32,679 nt of DNA from Chryseobacterium sp. S0630 (GTDB taxonomy: Bacteria > Bacteroidota > Bacteroidia > Flavobacteriales > Weeksellaceae): positions 1-32,679 of the forward strand of contig NZ_JAMZGF010000060.1 of NCBI RefSeq assembly GCF_024158915.1, read 5' to 3'. The notes beneath the pieces are model-generated. The model had not been told where the DNA came from, did no database searches, and saw nothing but the letters and a program-made list of their open reading frames with translations. A program made the translations under genes and the position numbers. Shown piece after piece: positions 1-8,562 of this stretch (position 1 is its first letter; each line of letters opens with the position of its first letter).

Positions 1-8
1 AAAAAAAC

Positions 9-75
9 AAATCAAAATATATAAAAATTATTTACTTTTTAACAAGAAAAACCGCCTCAGTTGTGAGACGGCTTC
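9..75. repeat. Left arm of 67-bp perfect inverted repeat
   Basis: Positions 9-75 are the exact reverse complement of positions 32613-32679, 67 of 67 bases by direct comparison. The arm holds the terminator hairpin of the cupin gene plus about 38 bp of A/T-rich flank. Identity ends on the gene side at 75/76. On the outer side it runs to the last base of the window at the other end, so the true repeat may be longer. Confidence 0.95.
47..73 (-). terminator. Rho-independent terminator of the cupin gene
   Basis: Read on the minus strand, a 10-bp stem (AGCCGTCTCA against TGAGGCGGTT, with G-U pairs) closes a CAAC loop and ends in a run of five T. It lies 14 bases after the stop codon of the cupin isomerase gene, so it ends the last transcription unit of the N-glycan locus. 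Confidence 0.85.
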
Positions 76-87
76 ATCCTTTTTTAT

Positions 88-585
88 TTATCTTCCAAAG
101 TCATCCTGTACTCTTACGATATCATCTTCATCTGAAGGATTGGATGCATCGGTATGCTGCCAGATTTCAGCTACGATTCCCCAACCTGCAAGACCAATTA
201 ATCTGTGTCTTTCTCCCTGTTGAAGTTTCACCTGATCTTTTGGACCATATTCTCCCAGTTCTCCTTCTTCATCGGTATTGCTTCTTTTGATTCCTACCGT
301 TCCTTCTACTACCTGCCAGATTTCGGCTCTTCTGTGGTGATATTGCCAGCTTAATCTTGCTTCCGGAGCAACGATAAGAATTTTCGGGCTTAGCTTCCCT
401 CCTATTCTCAGGTTGTCTACATCAATCCCATCGAAATATTGGTTAGCAAAATCCTGTGCCTGTGTTTCATCAATCACAAAGAATCCTCCCCATGGTCTTG
501 TATCGTCTTTTGCTGCGATGTTAAAACCCTGTCCTTGCAGCATGCTCTCTACTCTATCGAATATTTCTTTTTTTTCTGTACTCAT
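88..585 (-). CDS. Stand-alone cupin, type II mannose-6-phosphate isomerase-like
   Basis: This 165-residue cytoplasmic protein has no signal peptide. It matches the C-terminal cupin domain of type II phosphomannose isomerases (the domain fused to GDP-mannose pyrophosphorylase in ManC/AlgA proteins) but lacks the nucleotidyltransferase half. The metal-binding signature YHHRRAEIWQVVEG is at about residues 82-95, and the C-terminal hallmark EDDIVRVQDDFGR closes the protein. The likely reaction is mannose-6-phosphate to fructose-6-phosphate. It lies 24 bp downstream of a GH92 mannosidase and is the last gene of the locus, which fits channelling of released mannose into glycolysis. Homologues are often annotated as phosphoheptose isomerase or plain cupin. 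The fold is clear; the substrate is inferred from context. Confidence 0.75.
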   Translation of the reverse strand: MSTEKKEIFDRVESMLQGQGFNIAAKDDTRPWGGFFVIDETQAQDFANQYFDGIDVDNLRIGGKLSPKILIVAPEARLSWQYHHRRAEIWQVVEGTVGIKRSNTDEEGELGEYGPKDQVKLQQGERHRLIGLAGWGIVAEIWQHTDASNPSDEDDIVRVQDDFGR

Positions 586-609
586 ACAGCTATATTTTTA
601 ATTTAAAAT

Positions 610-2892
610 TTATTTATTTGATTCTTCTTTTGACATTGAATATGGAAAGTCTTTTTCCTGTGAACCTCTTTCTTTATTGGGTTTGCTGTCCATTTTAAAG
701 TCTAAAACGGCTCCCTTCATCAGTTCTTTATGGCTCAGCCAGTTTTTGGAATAAGACTGCTGGTTTACATTCAATGATTTTACATATAAATTATCTGCAT
801 TGTTTTCCGGAGCTTTTATTTCAATTTTCTTACCATTTTCCAAATGGATGGTAGCTTCTTTAAATAATGGTGCTCCCAACACGTATTGATCCGTTGCAGG
901 TGTTACCGGATAAAAACCTAGTGCTGAGAAAATATACCACGCAGAAGTCTGCCCGTTATCTTCATCACCGCAATATCCGTCCGGTGTTGCATGATATAAT
1001 TTATTCATCACCTGTCTAGCCCAATATTGTGTTTTGTAAGGTGCTCCTGCATAGTTGTACAGATAAATCATGTGCTGGATAGGCTGATTTCCGTGCGCGT
1101 ACTGCCCCATATTCATGATCTGCATTTCTCTGATCTCGTGGATCACTCCTCCATAATAACTGTCATCAAAAACAGGTGGCAATGAGAATACCTCATCTAA
1201 TTTGGCTTCAAATTTCTTTTTACCACCCATCAGTTCTGCCAGACCATCAATGTCCTGGAAAACCGACCATGTGTAATGCCAGCTGTTTCCTTCTGTGAAA
1301 GCATCTCCCCATTTAAAAGGATTGAAAGGTTTCTGGAAGTTACCATCTTTATTTTTACCACGCATTAAACCTGTTTCCTTATCAAATACATTTTTGTAAT
1401 TATAAGCTCTTTTTTTATAAATATCAATTTCAGAAGCAGGTTTCCCCAGTGCTTTTCCTAACTGATAAATTGAAAAGTCATCATAAGCATACTCCAATGT
1501 TCTGGCTGCATTTTCATTGATTTTTACATCGTAAGGTACATAACCTAATCTATTGTAATATTCTACTCCTGCACGGCCTACAGCTTCTATAGGACCTTCA
1601 TTATTTGCTCCGTGTTTTACTGCCTGCCAAAGCGCTTCTGTATCATATCCGCGAAGTCCCTTGATGTAAGCATCTGCTACTACGGATGCGGAATTGTTTC
1701 CAATCATAATATCAGAATATCCAGGGCTGCTCCACTCTGGTAAGAAACCTCCTTCTTTGTAAGCATTGGCCAGTCCTTCCTGCATTTCTACATTGATGCT
1801 TGGATACACAAGATTCAGGAAAGGGTACAAAGCACGGAAGGTATCCCAAAAACCGGTTCCTGCAAACATTCTTCCGTCTGCAATTTTGCCGTTGTAAGGA
1901 CTCCAGTGTTTTATTTTATTCTGAGCATCAATTTCATATAATTTCTGTGGGAAAAATAAAGTCCTGTACAAAGAGGAATAAAAGGTTCTCATCTGTTGAT
2001 CAGTTCCTCCTTTTACCTCTATTTTTCCTAAAGTTTTATTCCAGATATTTTTAGCATCGGTTTTTACCTGTTCAAAATTTTTGTTTCCGATTTCTCTTTT
2101 CAGATTCAGTTCTGCCTGTTCAAAGCTGATGAATGAAGAGGCTACTTTTGCATAAACCGTTTCTTTATTTTTAAGCTTAAATCCTACTACAGCTCCGGTG
2201 TGATCACTGGTAATTTCTAATTGATCGTTCACCTGTTTATCGTCTTTCCAGGTTTTTGTCAGTTCAAAATCTTTATCAAACTGAATAACGAAGTAGTTTT
2301 TAAAGTTCTCATATTTCCCGGTAGAATATCTCGTTGTGTATCCCAGGATTTTTCTTTCTTTTGGTAAAATCCTGATATAAGAACCTTTGTTTAATGCATC
2401 AACCACTACGTAAGCGCTGTCCGTCTTTGGAAAATCGAATTTAAAATAAGAAGCTCTTTCTGTAGGTGTAAATTCTGTAGTAACATTGATATCCGCCAGA
2501 TAAACACTATAAAAATAAGGCGTTGTAACCTCAGCTTTATGGCTGAACCAGCTTGCTCTTTCGTCTTCTTTAAATTTCACTTTTCCAACTCCCGGCATGA
2601 TGGCAAATGCGCCATAATCGTTCATCCAGGGAGATGGCTGGTGAGTTTGTTTAAATCCTTTTATTTTATCTGCATCGTAGGTATATGCCCATCCGTCACC
2701 CATTTTACCGGTCTGCGGTGTCCAGATATTCATTCCCCAAGGAAGTCCGACAGCCGGATAAGTATTTCCATTGGATAATGAAGGTTTGGATTGTGTTCCC
2801 ATCAAAGGATTCACATAATCTACGGGAGATACGTTCTGACCTAACGCCCAGGCCTGTAATAACAGTAAGCAAGTAGAAAATATAAACTTCAT
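610..2892 (-). CDS. GH92 family alpha-mannosidase (first subtype)
   Basis: A secreted exo-alpha-mannosidase of 760 residues, the normal length for GH92, with an N-terminal signal peptide ending near ALGQ. The N-terminal beta-sandwich begins with VDYVNPLMGT. The (alpha/alpha)6 catalytic domain carries TGFWDTFRALYPF, HGNQP at about residue 600 and DEDNGQTSAWYIFSALGFYPVTP from about 643, the expected region of the catalytic acidic residues. GH92 enzymes are calcium-dependent and inverting and remove alpha-linked mannose. The start of the mature protein and the NQP loop differ clearly from the second GH92 at 10091-12322, so the two probably cut different linkages. No T9SS tail and no lipobox were seen, so a periplasmic site is likely. 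It lies 21 bp after the ROK kinase gene. The family is certain; the linkage is not. Confidence 0.93.
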   Translation of the reverse strand: MKFIFSTCLLLLQAWALGQNVSPVDYVNPLMGTQSKPSLSNGNTYPAVGLPWGMNIWTPQTGKMGDGWAYTYDADKIKGFKQTHQPSPWMNDYGAFAIMPGVGKVKFKEDERASWFSHKAEVTTPYFYSVYLADINVTTEFTPTERASYFKFDFPKTDSAYVVVDALNKGSYIRILPKERKILGYTTRYSTGKYENFKNYFVIQFDKDFELTKTWKDDKQVNDQLEITSDHTGAVVGFKLKNKETVYAKVASSFISFEQAELNLKREIGNKNFEQVKTDAKNIWNKTLGKIEVKGGTDQQMRTFYSSLYRTLFFPQKLYEIDAQNKIKHWSPYNGKIADGRMFAGTGFWDTFRALYPFLNLVYPSINVEMQEGLANAYKEGGFLPEWSSPGYSDIMIGNNSASVVADAYIKGLRGYDTEALWQAVKHGANNEGPIEAVGRAGVEYYNRLGYVPYDVKINENAARTLEYAYDDFSIYQLGKALGKPASEIDIYKKRAYNYKNVFDKETGLMRGKNKDGNFQKPFNPFKWGDAFTEGNSWHYTWSVFQDIDGLAELMGGKKKFEAKLDEVFSLPPVFDDSYYGGVIHEIREMQIMNMGQYAHGNQPIQHMIYLYNYAGAPYKTQYWARQVMNKLYHATPDGYCGDEDNGQTSAWYIFSALGFYPVTPATDQYVLGAPLFKEATIHLENGKKIEIKAPENNADNLYVKSLNVNQQSYSKNWLSHKELMKGAVLDFKMDSKPNKERGSQEKDFPYSMSKEESNK

Positions 2893-2913
2893 TGTATCTT
2901 TTCGTTTGTTAAT

Positions 2914-3774
2914 TTATATACGCTTTTTTAATGCATAGCTTGCAGCTCCAAGAATAGCGGCATCTTCAAAAATGGCGGAAATTTTAACCTGCAAGTTAAT
3001 ATTATTCTTTGTTAAATTCTGAATAAATCTTTGTTCAAAATAAGGATAAGCTTTGGCAATATTCCCTCCTATAACTAAAACTTCCGGTTTGTAATGATCT
3101 ACATATCTGATAATAAACTCAGAAAAGGCGTCTGCATAATCGTTAAACATTTGAGTCTGTATTTCTGCAGGTTTATCCAACAAATCTTTGGTTCCAGATA
3201 TTTCCTCTCCGGTCAGTTCTTTATAATGATTCACAAACCAGCGTGTCGCCAGATAGTCTTCACTGATAGAATCTCTGAAAGGAGAATCCCATAAGTCTTC
3301 ATCAGTAGCCAATTCTCCGTTAAAGAAAGTAGTTCCCAATCCTGTTCCAAGAGTCACTCCAAAAGCACTGTTGAAACCCTGGGCACAACCTCCAAATACT
3401 TCCCCTTCCATAAAGGCGGCGGCATCATTTACAAAGTGAATCTGCTCCTGAGAAATGTCCAGTCTTTTTGCAAGTTCTTCTTTAATATTCACCTGATAGA
3501 TATCAATAAATTTTCCCTGCTGCATGAGCGATATCCCGTTCTCATAATCGAAAGGTCCGGGCATTGCAATACCGATTAAAAGATCTTCTTTTACCAGATC
3601 ATGAGCCACCTTATTAATGGCTGAAACCCATGCATTGAAAATAATTTCTTTGTTTTCAAAAGCATCCACATGTTCTCTTACATAGGTTGATGAAATGATT
3701 TCACGTTTTCCGGCATCTACCTGAGCCAACGTGATGTGAGAGCCTCCGATATCGATTCCTACTATATTCTGCAT
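2914..3774 (-). CDS. ROK family sugar kinase (mannose/GlcNAc kinase candidate)
   Basis: A cytoplasmic protein of 286 residues with the ROK/hexokinase actin-like fold. The phosphate-binding motif DIGGSH is at residues 8-13, NDAAAFMEGE places the catalytic Asp at about 117, and GVTLGTGLGTTFF is at about 139-151. The cysteine-rich zinc motif CxCGxxGCxE of typical ROK proteins, expected near 165-185, is absent: the region reads DSPFRDSISEDY. It has no N-terminal helix-turn-helix, so it is a kinase-type rather than a repressor-type ROK. Sitting between a GH18 endoglycosidase and a GH92 mannosidase, it probably phosphorylates mannose or GlcNAc released in the cytoplasm. A strong terminator lies upstream at 3811-3848, so it may be expressed at a lower level or from its own promoter. 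The exact substrate cannot be read from the sequence. Confidence 0.85.
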   Translation of the reverse strand: MQNIVGIDIGGSHITLAQVDAGKREIISSTYVREHVDAFENKEIIFNAWVSAINKVAHDLVKEDLLIGIAMPGPFDYENGISLMQQGKFIDIYQVNIKEELAKRLDISQEQIHFVNDAAAFMEGEVFGGCAQGFNSAFGVTLGTGLGTTFFNGELATDEDLWDSPFRDSISEDYLATRWFVNHYKELTGEEISGTKDLLDKPAEIQTQMFNDYADAFSEFIIRYVDHYKPEVLVIGGNIAKAYPYFEQRFIQNLTKNNINLQVKISAIFEDAAILGAASYALKKRI

Positions 3775-3810
3775 TATTTTTTATTTTAAATTCAAGAACT
3801 CCTGTGACTG

Positions 3811-3848
3811 AAAAAACAGACAAACAGAAGTACGCCTCTGTCTATCTG
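3811..3848 (-). terminator. Rho-independent terminator after the GH18 pair
   Basis: On the minus strand a 12-bp stem (CAGATAGACAGA against TCTGTTTGTCTG, two G-U pairs) encloses an 8-base loop and is followed by six T. It lies about 57 bases past the stop codon of the first GH18 gene and 37 bases before the ROK start. It splits the locus into an upstream uptake/hydrolysis unit and a downstream kinase-GH92-isomerase unit, unless read-through occurs. Confidence 0.85.
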
Positions 3849-3904
3849 CTTTGTATTTCAGACTCTATTTTATTAGTTCCGATAACTATTTCATTATCTG
3901 ATTT

Positions 3905-6313
3905 TTACTTCACAATAATTTTACCGGTTGATAGTACTTTACGGTTCACAGATGTAATCTTGTAAATATAAGTACCACTGATTAAATCCTGCGTATTCAC
4001 TGCGTTATTATTTTGATTAATATTCTGTTTTTTGAATAATTTTCCTGAAACATCATACAATGCCACTTCCGTTGCCGAATTGTCGCTGATGGCAAAATGA
4101 ATGTCATTTCCACGTTTCACAGGATTTGGATAGACTGCACTGTTCTCTTTTACGGATTCTATATCTTTCACGGCAAGAGATGCTGCACAGGCAACGTCTG
4201 TTCTCCAGTTCGCATCTGTCATATTAATCAGGGTAGCAAAATGAGTATTTGCCGTAGCATCTAAAGCTCCCATTCCACTTCCTTCATCCATTTTCCAATT
4301 GGCTTCAAGACCGGTAGAGTTGGCAGGAACATTACAGCTGTTACTTAAAATTTCCTGCGGCGTTAATGCTTTTTTCCAAACTCTGAATTCATCCAGGAAA
4401 CCATTGATTGTACGGGAATTGTCATAGTTTCTTCCCAGATAAAGGATTCCGTTTGCTGTAAAGTTGCCTGTCACTGCAAAACTGGCATCAAGGTTACCAT
4501 TGACATAAATTTTCATGGCTGCACCATCATAAGTAGCTGCGATATGATACCATGTATTGGTGTTGAATGCAGTATTTGTATTCAATTTTACCTGTGATGA
4601 ACCGAAACTCAAAATAAACTGAAGTTTGTTATTCGCCAGGTTTCCGTCTCCGAATCTAAGCATTGCTGAGTTGTTATCTCCTACTTCAACGCCCATTACT
4701 GATGAGATGTAAGGGAAAGCCGATTTAAATGAGTTTACTTTTACCCATCCTTCAAAGGTCACCGCATTTCCACTCAGGTTAAATTGTCCTGCATTAAGAT
4801 AATGCGTGCTTCCGTTGAAAGCAAGAGATCTTGCACCCGGGCTTGTAACCGGAGCGAAACCACTGTTGAATGATCCTTCTCCTGAATAGGTACTTGTAGT
4901 TCCTCCTGCACATGAGGCTTTTACCTTCCATACATAGGCGGTATTAGGGCTAAGATTTTGTAATGAATAAGAATTGGTGCTAACATTCTGGATTTCAGTC
5001 CAGGTTGTGGCTGCAGCAGTTTTATACTGCAGGGTATATGAAGTTGCATTTCCGGCATCCCATGATAGCTGGGCCGTATTACCAAGGAAACTTCCGGAAG
5101 TCAATCCTGATGGCGTAGTGCAGCCACTTCCGGAGTTAAACCTTGGTGCAAAAATATAAGTACTTGTTAATGTCGGTGAACAGTTAGACTGGATTCTCCA
5201 ATCATAATTGGTATTCAGGGTAAGGTTGTTGATGACAATATTATTTCCTGAATAATTATTGGCCACATTTGTCCAAACTGTTGAGTTGGCTGGTTTGTAA
5301 TCAATATTATAGGACTGCGAAGCATTGGAAGTCCAGTTAAGTTGAGCTGAAGTTCCTGTCACATTGGAAATATCAAGTCCTAATGGCGGATCACAGGACT
5401 GTCCCTGAGACCATGAATACAACTGCCCGCTTAAAAGGGTATTTTCATTATAAAGGATATTAGAGCCTGTGCTCAGATAGCTGGCTACATCAGTTCCGCC
5501 CAGATCATACCACATAAATACCCCATATTGATCATTCTTTGTACTGGTTGCTAAACTTGCCAGAGTTGTTGCAGAAGTAGAGCTAGGATTCGAGTTTTGA
5601 ATCCATGTTGCAGCGGCAGAAATTTTAGATTTATCAAGAGGCGGAACAACAGGTGCGTTGTAAGTACTATACATTGCGTTCCAGGTGTAATTGATATAAT
5701 TTCCTGCTAAATCTCCATTATAAGTCTGTCTGGTTGTAGCCGGACCATAGTAGTAGAATGTAATCAGTTTATCCGGCATGGCGGCTTTCAGTTCCTGCAA
5801 AAGCATGACAAAAGAGCTGTTATTGGGCTGTCCTGTTCCATTGTTTCCGTATCCTGCATATTCATCATCAAGGTCTACTCCATCCAGGCCATAAGTGTAA
5901 ACAGTATGAGCAACCTGTAAAGCGAAATCTTTTGCCGCTTCACGGTTTGGAAAATTAGAAATTCCGGCTCCCTGGTGGTTTCCTAAAAGATCAAGTAATA
6001 CTTTTATTCCTTTTTGCTGTAAGGGTTTTACATAAGTATTAACATCATTCAGAACTTTGGTAACATTGTTATTGTTTGAGATATAAGCGCGGCTTTTGGA
6101 AACATCATAGTTGATATTTGCTGCAAAAATAATAGCTACATCAAAAAGCTGTCTGTTGGTATTCTGCAACGTATAGGAACCCGCATTCAACGGATTATTA
6201 TTATTCACTTCTACATAGCAGACTCCTAAGGGATTAAGCTGCTGTGCTTTGAGCAACGGGGCACACTGAAGCATCAGGGCCATTAAGGGAATAAAAAAGG
6301 ATTTTTTTCTCAT
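3905..6313 (-). CDS. Secreted GH18 endo-beta-N-acetylglucosaminidase with two FN3, LamG and T9SS domains
   Basis: An 802-residue modular endoglycosidase that should hydrolyse the GlcNAc-beta-1,4-GlcNAc core of N-glycans. A signal peptide ends near LLKAQ. The GH18 domain (about residues 25-300) has the DxxDxDxE motif as DGVDLDDE at 144-151, with Glu151 the expected acid. Two fibronectin type III modules follow at about 307-391 and 397-482, then a LamG/concanavalin-like module at about 495-655. The tail from about 721, with YPNP at 728 and a final SGTYIYKI...GKIIVK, is a type A T9SS sorting domain, so the enzyme is exported to or past the cell surface. The GH18 domain resembles the short single-domain EndoF1/EndoH type more than long chitinases. 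It is a tandem paralogue of the next gene upstream, with one extra FN3 module. Confidence 0.9.
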   Translation of the reverse strand: MRKKSFFIPLMALMLQCAPLLKAQQLNPLGVCYVEVNNNNPLNAGSYTLQNTNRQLFDVAIIFAANINYDVSKSRAYISNNNNVTKVLNDVNTYVKPLQQKGIKVLLDLLGNHQGAGISNFPNREAAKDFALQVAHTVYTYGLDGVDLDDEYAGYGNNGTGQPNNSSFVMLLQELKAAMPDKLITFYYYGPATTRQTYNGDLAGNYINYTWNAMYSTYNAPVVPPLDKSKISAAATWIQNSNPSSTSATTLASLATSTKNDQYGVFMWYDLGGTDVASYLSTGSNILYNENTLLSGQLYSWSQGQSCDPPLGLDISNVTGTSAQLNWTSNASQSYNIDYKPANSTVWTNVANNYSGNNIVINNLTLNTNYDWRIQSNCSPTLTSTYIFAPRFNSGSGCTTPSGLTSGSFLGNTAQLSWDAGNATSYTLQYKTAAATTWTEIQNVSTNSYSLQNLSPNTAYVWKVKASCAGGTTSTYSGEGSFNSGFAPVTSPGARSLAFNGSTHYLNAGQFNLSGNAVTFEGWVKVNSFKSAFPYISSVMGVEVGDNNSAMLRFGDGNLANNKLQFILSFGSSQVKLNTNTAFNTNTWYHIAATYDGAAMKIYVNGNLDASFAVTGNFTANGILYLGRNYDNSRTINGFLDEFRVWKKALTPQEILSNSCNVPANSTGLEANWKMDEGSGMGALDATANTHFATLINMTDANWRTDVACAASLAVKDIESVKENSAVYPNPVKRGNDIHFAISDNSATEVALYDVSGKLFKKQNINQNNNAVNTQDLISGTYIYKITSVNRKVLSTGKIIVK

Positions 6314-6334
6314 AGTCTATCAATTTTGTAGTAG

Positions 6335-6360
6335 AAAAATCATTGGGCCGAAGCCCAATG
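6335..6360 (-). terminator. UUCG-capped hairpin between the two GH18 genes
   Basis: On the minus strand CATTGGGC and GCCCAATG form a perfect 8-bp stem capped by the very stable UUCG tetraloop, followed directly by ATTTTT. It begins 11 bases after the stop codon of the upstream GH18 gene and ends 21 bases before the start of the downstream one. It has the form of an intrinsic terminator. Inside the operon it could act as a partial terminator or a 3'-end stabiliser. Confidence 0.8.
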
Positions 6361-6371
6361 ACTGAGTTTTA

Positions 6372-8522
6372 TTATTTTACAATTAGTTTTTCGGATTGTT
6401 TTAGGCTTCCATCATGAGATTCAAACTGGATAATGTAATTTCCTGCTGAAATTCTGCTCAATTCATATTGATTGTCTCCGGAGTTCAGTGATTTTGTGTC
6501 TACGATTCTTCCGTTAAAATCATAAACTGTCAATTTCCCTTTGCTGTATTCATCCGGAACAGACACTGTCAGTGATGAAGATTTGCTTACCGGATTAGGG
6601 TATAGTTTTATTTGATTTTTAATATTTGTTTCTCCCACATTGATCGCCTTTTGGCCTGCAGTTCTTGCTAATGCTGAACTTCCTGTTGTACATGGCAGAT
6701 CTGTTCCCCAATTAGAAGAATCAACACCTGTCAAGGTTAGAGTCACTCCGTTTCCGGAAGTATCCTGAACTGTAGAACCACTTCCTTCGTTAAATTTCCA
6801 ATACGCAGCCAGTGAAGTTGCCGGAACGGATACATTACACATATTCTGACTGATTTCCGTCTGGCTCAATGCACGTTTCCATACTCTTACCTCATCTATT
6901 TTTCCATTGAAATTTCTGGACGTGTTGTATAAATATCCTACATTGAATGCTCCTGTTGAGTTCACACTTCCGGTTTGCGCTTTGGTCGCATCCAAAACTC
7001 CATTGATGTAAATTTTCATATTGGATCCATCATAAGTAGCTGCTACATGATACCAGGTATTGGCATTCAAAGCAGTTGCAGACGCCAGTTTTTGCTGTAC
7101 ATTATTAATACTTACCACAAACTGAAGTTTATTATTCGCAAGACTTGCATCTCCCAATCGCAGGAATGCAGAATTGCTGTCGCTTACTTCCGTTCCCATG
7201 ATAGAAGAAATATAAGGAGAAGCAGATTTGAATGACGAAGGTTTGATCCATCCTTCAAAAGATAAAGCAGAACCACTTAGATTCATACTTCCGGCTGCTC
7301 CTGATTCAGTGCTTCCGTCAAGAGATAAAGCGTAAGAACCTGTAGGTGTTGTTCCGGAAGTGCTTGTAAACCTTGGAGCAAACATATAGGCGCTTTTCAC
7401 GCTGCAGTTGGTTCTGATTCTCCAGTCATAATCAGTGTTAGCTGTTAATCCGGAAATGGTTACAGAAGTAGAACTTGTTGCAGACACTGCGTTCGTCCAT
7501 GTGGTTGAAGAAGCTGGTTTATAATCAATATCATAAGTATTGGTTCCTACGGCTGACCAGTTTAGTTTTGCACTTGTTCCTGTAAGGTTGCTTGTGTATA
7601 ATCCGATAGGTGCGTCACAATTGGTTCCTTGTGTCCATGATTGTAAAGTACCGCTTAAAACAGTCGGTTCTCCGTATAAGGTCTGAGTTCCTGCTGAAAG
7701 CTGTGATGTTTCATTCGTTCCATGTAAATCATACCACATGAATACTCCGTAGCCTCCATTTTTAGTTTGGGTAGCCAGACTCGTGGTAGTAGAATTGGAA
7801 GTATTTCCCATCCATACGGCTGCGGGAGAGATTTGTGCTTTGGTAAGAGGTGGTACATTCGGAGCAGAGAATGTTCCGTACATGGCATTCCAGCTGTAAT
7901 TAACATTATCTCCTACTCTGGCTCCATTCCAGGAAAGTCTTGAAGCGGCAGGACCATAATAATAGAATGAAATAATTTTATTCGGTAATAAGGCTCTGAG
8001 CTCCTGAACAAGCATTACAAAGGAACTATCATTAGGCTGCCCTGTTCCGTTATTTCCGTATTCTGAGTATTCATCATCAAAATCAATTCCATCAAGACCA
8101 TAGGTATTCACTGTATTCGCCAACTGTAATGCAAAGTCTTTTGCAGCTTCACGGGTAGGAAAATTACAGATCCCTGCTCCTTGGTGATTCCCTAAAATAG
8201 TAAGTACTACTTTCATCCCTTTTTGCTGAAGTGGCTTTATGTAAGTATCTGCATTAGTAAGAACCTTGGTCACGTTATTATTGGAATACAGATAAGCTCT
8301 ACCACGGCTGGTATCATAATTAATATTGGCCGCAAAAATATTTACCACATTAAACAGATAGCTGTTCGATGTCTGCAGTTTGTACGCCCCTGCATTCAGG
8401 AGGTTATTGTTATTCACTTCCACATAGCAAATTCCGGTAGGACTAAGCTGTTGTGCGTTAATCAGAGAACCAGACTGAAGCATCATGGCAATCAGTGCGG
8501 TAAAGATGGATTTTTTTTTCAT
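6372..8522 (-). CDS. Secreted GH18 endo-beta-N-acetylglucosaminidase with FN3, LamG and T9SS domains
   Basis: A 716-residue paralogue of the neighbouring GH18 protein. The signal peptide ends near LINAQ. The GH18 catalytic domain spans about residues 25-300, with DGIDFDDE at 144-151 and Glu151 as the predicted acid. It is followed by one fibronectin type III module (about 305-388), a LamG-like module (about 395-560) and a type A T9SS sorting domain from about 638 (YPNP at 641, ending in KLIVK). The catalytic halves of the two proteins align without gaps from the signal peptide past the active site, so they arose by tandem duplication. They have since diverged around the active-site loops (NGDLAGN against NGARVGD) and in FN3 number. 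The role is release of N-glycans at the cell surface. It lies downstream of GH125 after a structured 109-bp spacer. Confidence 0.9.
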   Translation of the reverse strand: MKKKSIFTALIAMMLQSGSLINAQQLSPTGICYVEVNNNNLLNAGAYKLQTSNSYLFNVVNIFAANINYDTSRGRAYLYSNNNVTKVLTNADTYIKPLQQKGMKVVLTILGNHQGAGICNFPTREAAKDFALQLANTVNTYGLDGIDFDDEYSEYGNNGTGQPNDSSFVMLVQELRALLPNKIISFYYYGPAASRLSWNGARVGDNVNYSWNAMYGTFSAPNVPPLTKAQISPAAVWMGNTSNSTTTSLATQTKNGGYGVFMWYDLHGTNETSQLSAGTQTLYGEPTVLSGTLQSWTQGTNCDAPIGLYTSNLTGTSAKLNWSAVGTNTYDIDYKPASSTTWTNAVSATSSTSVTISGLTANTDYDWRIRTNCSVKSAYMFAPRFTSTSGTTPTGSYALSLDGSTESGAAGSMNLSGSALSFEGWIKPSSFKSASPYISSIMGTEVSDSNSAFLRLGDASLANNKLQFVVSINNVQQKLASATALNANTWYHVAATYDGSNMKIYINGVLDATKAQTGSVNSTGAFNVGYLYNTSRNFNGKIDEVRVWKRALSQTEISQNMCNVSVPATSLAAYWKFNEGSGSTVQDTSGNGVTLTLTGVDSSNWGTDLPCTTGSSALARTAGQKAINVGETNIKNQIKLYPNPVSKSSSLTVSVPDEYSKGKLTVYDFNGRIVDTKSLNSGDNQYELSRISAGNYIIQFESHDGSLKQSEKLIVK

Positions 8523-8562
8523 TGTATAATTTTTTTAAGGTGTTTTGGTGTGTGAATTTTAT

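Noticed and set aside
3905..8522. GH18 proteins as chitinases
   Set aside because: The short catalytic domain, EndoF/EndoH-like layout and the surrounding mannosidase genes favour endo-beta-N-acetylglucosaminidase; chitinase activity cannot be excluded from sequence alone.
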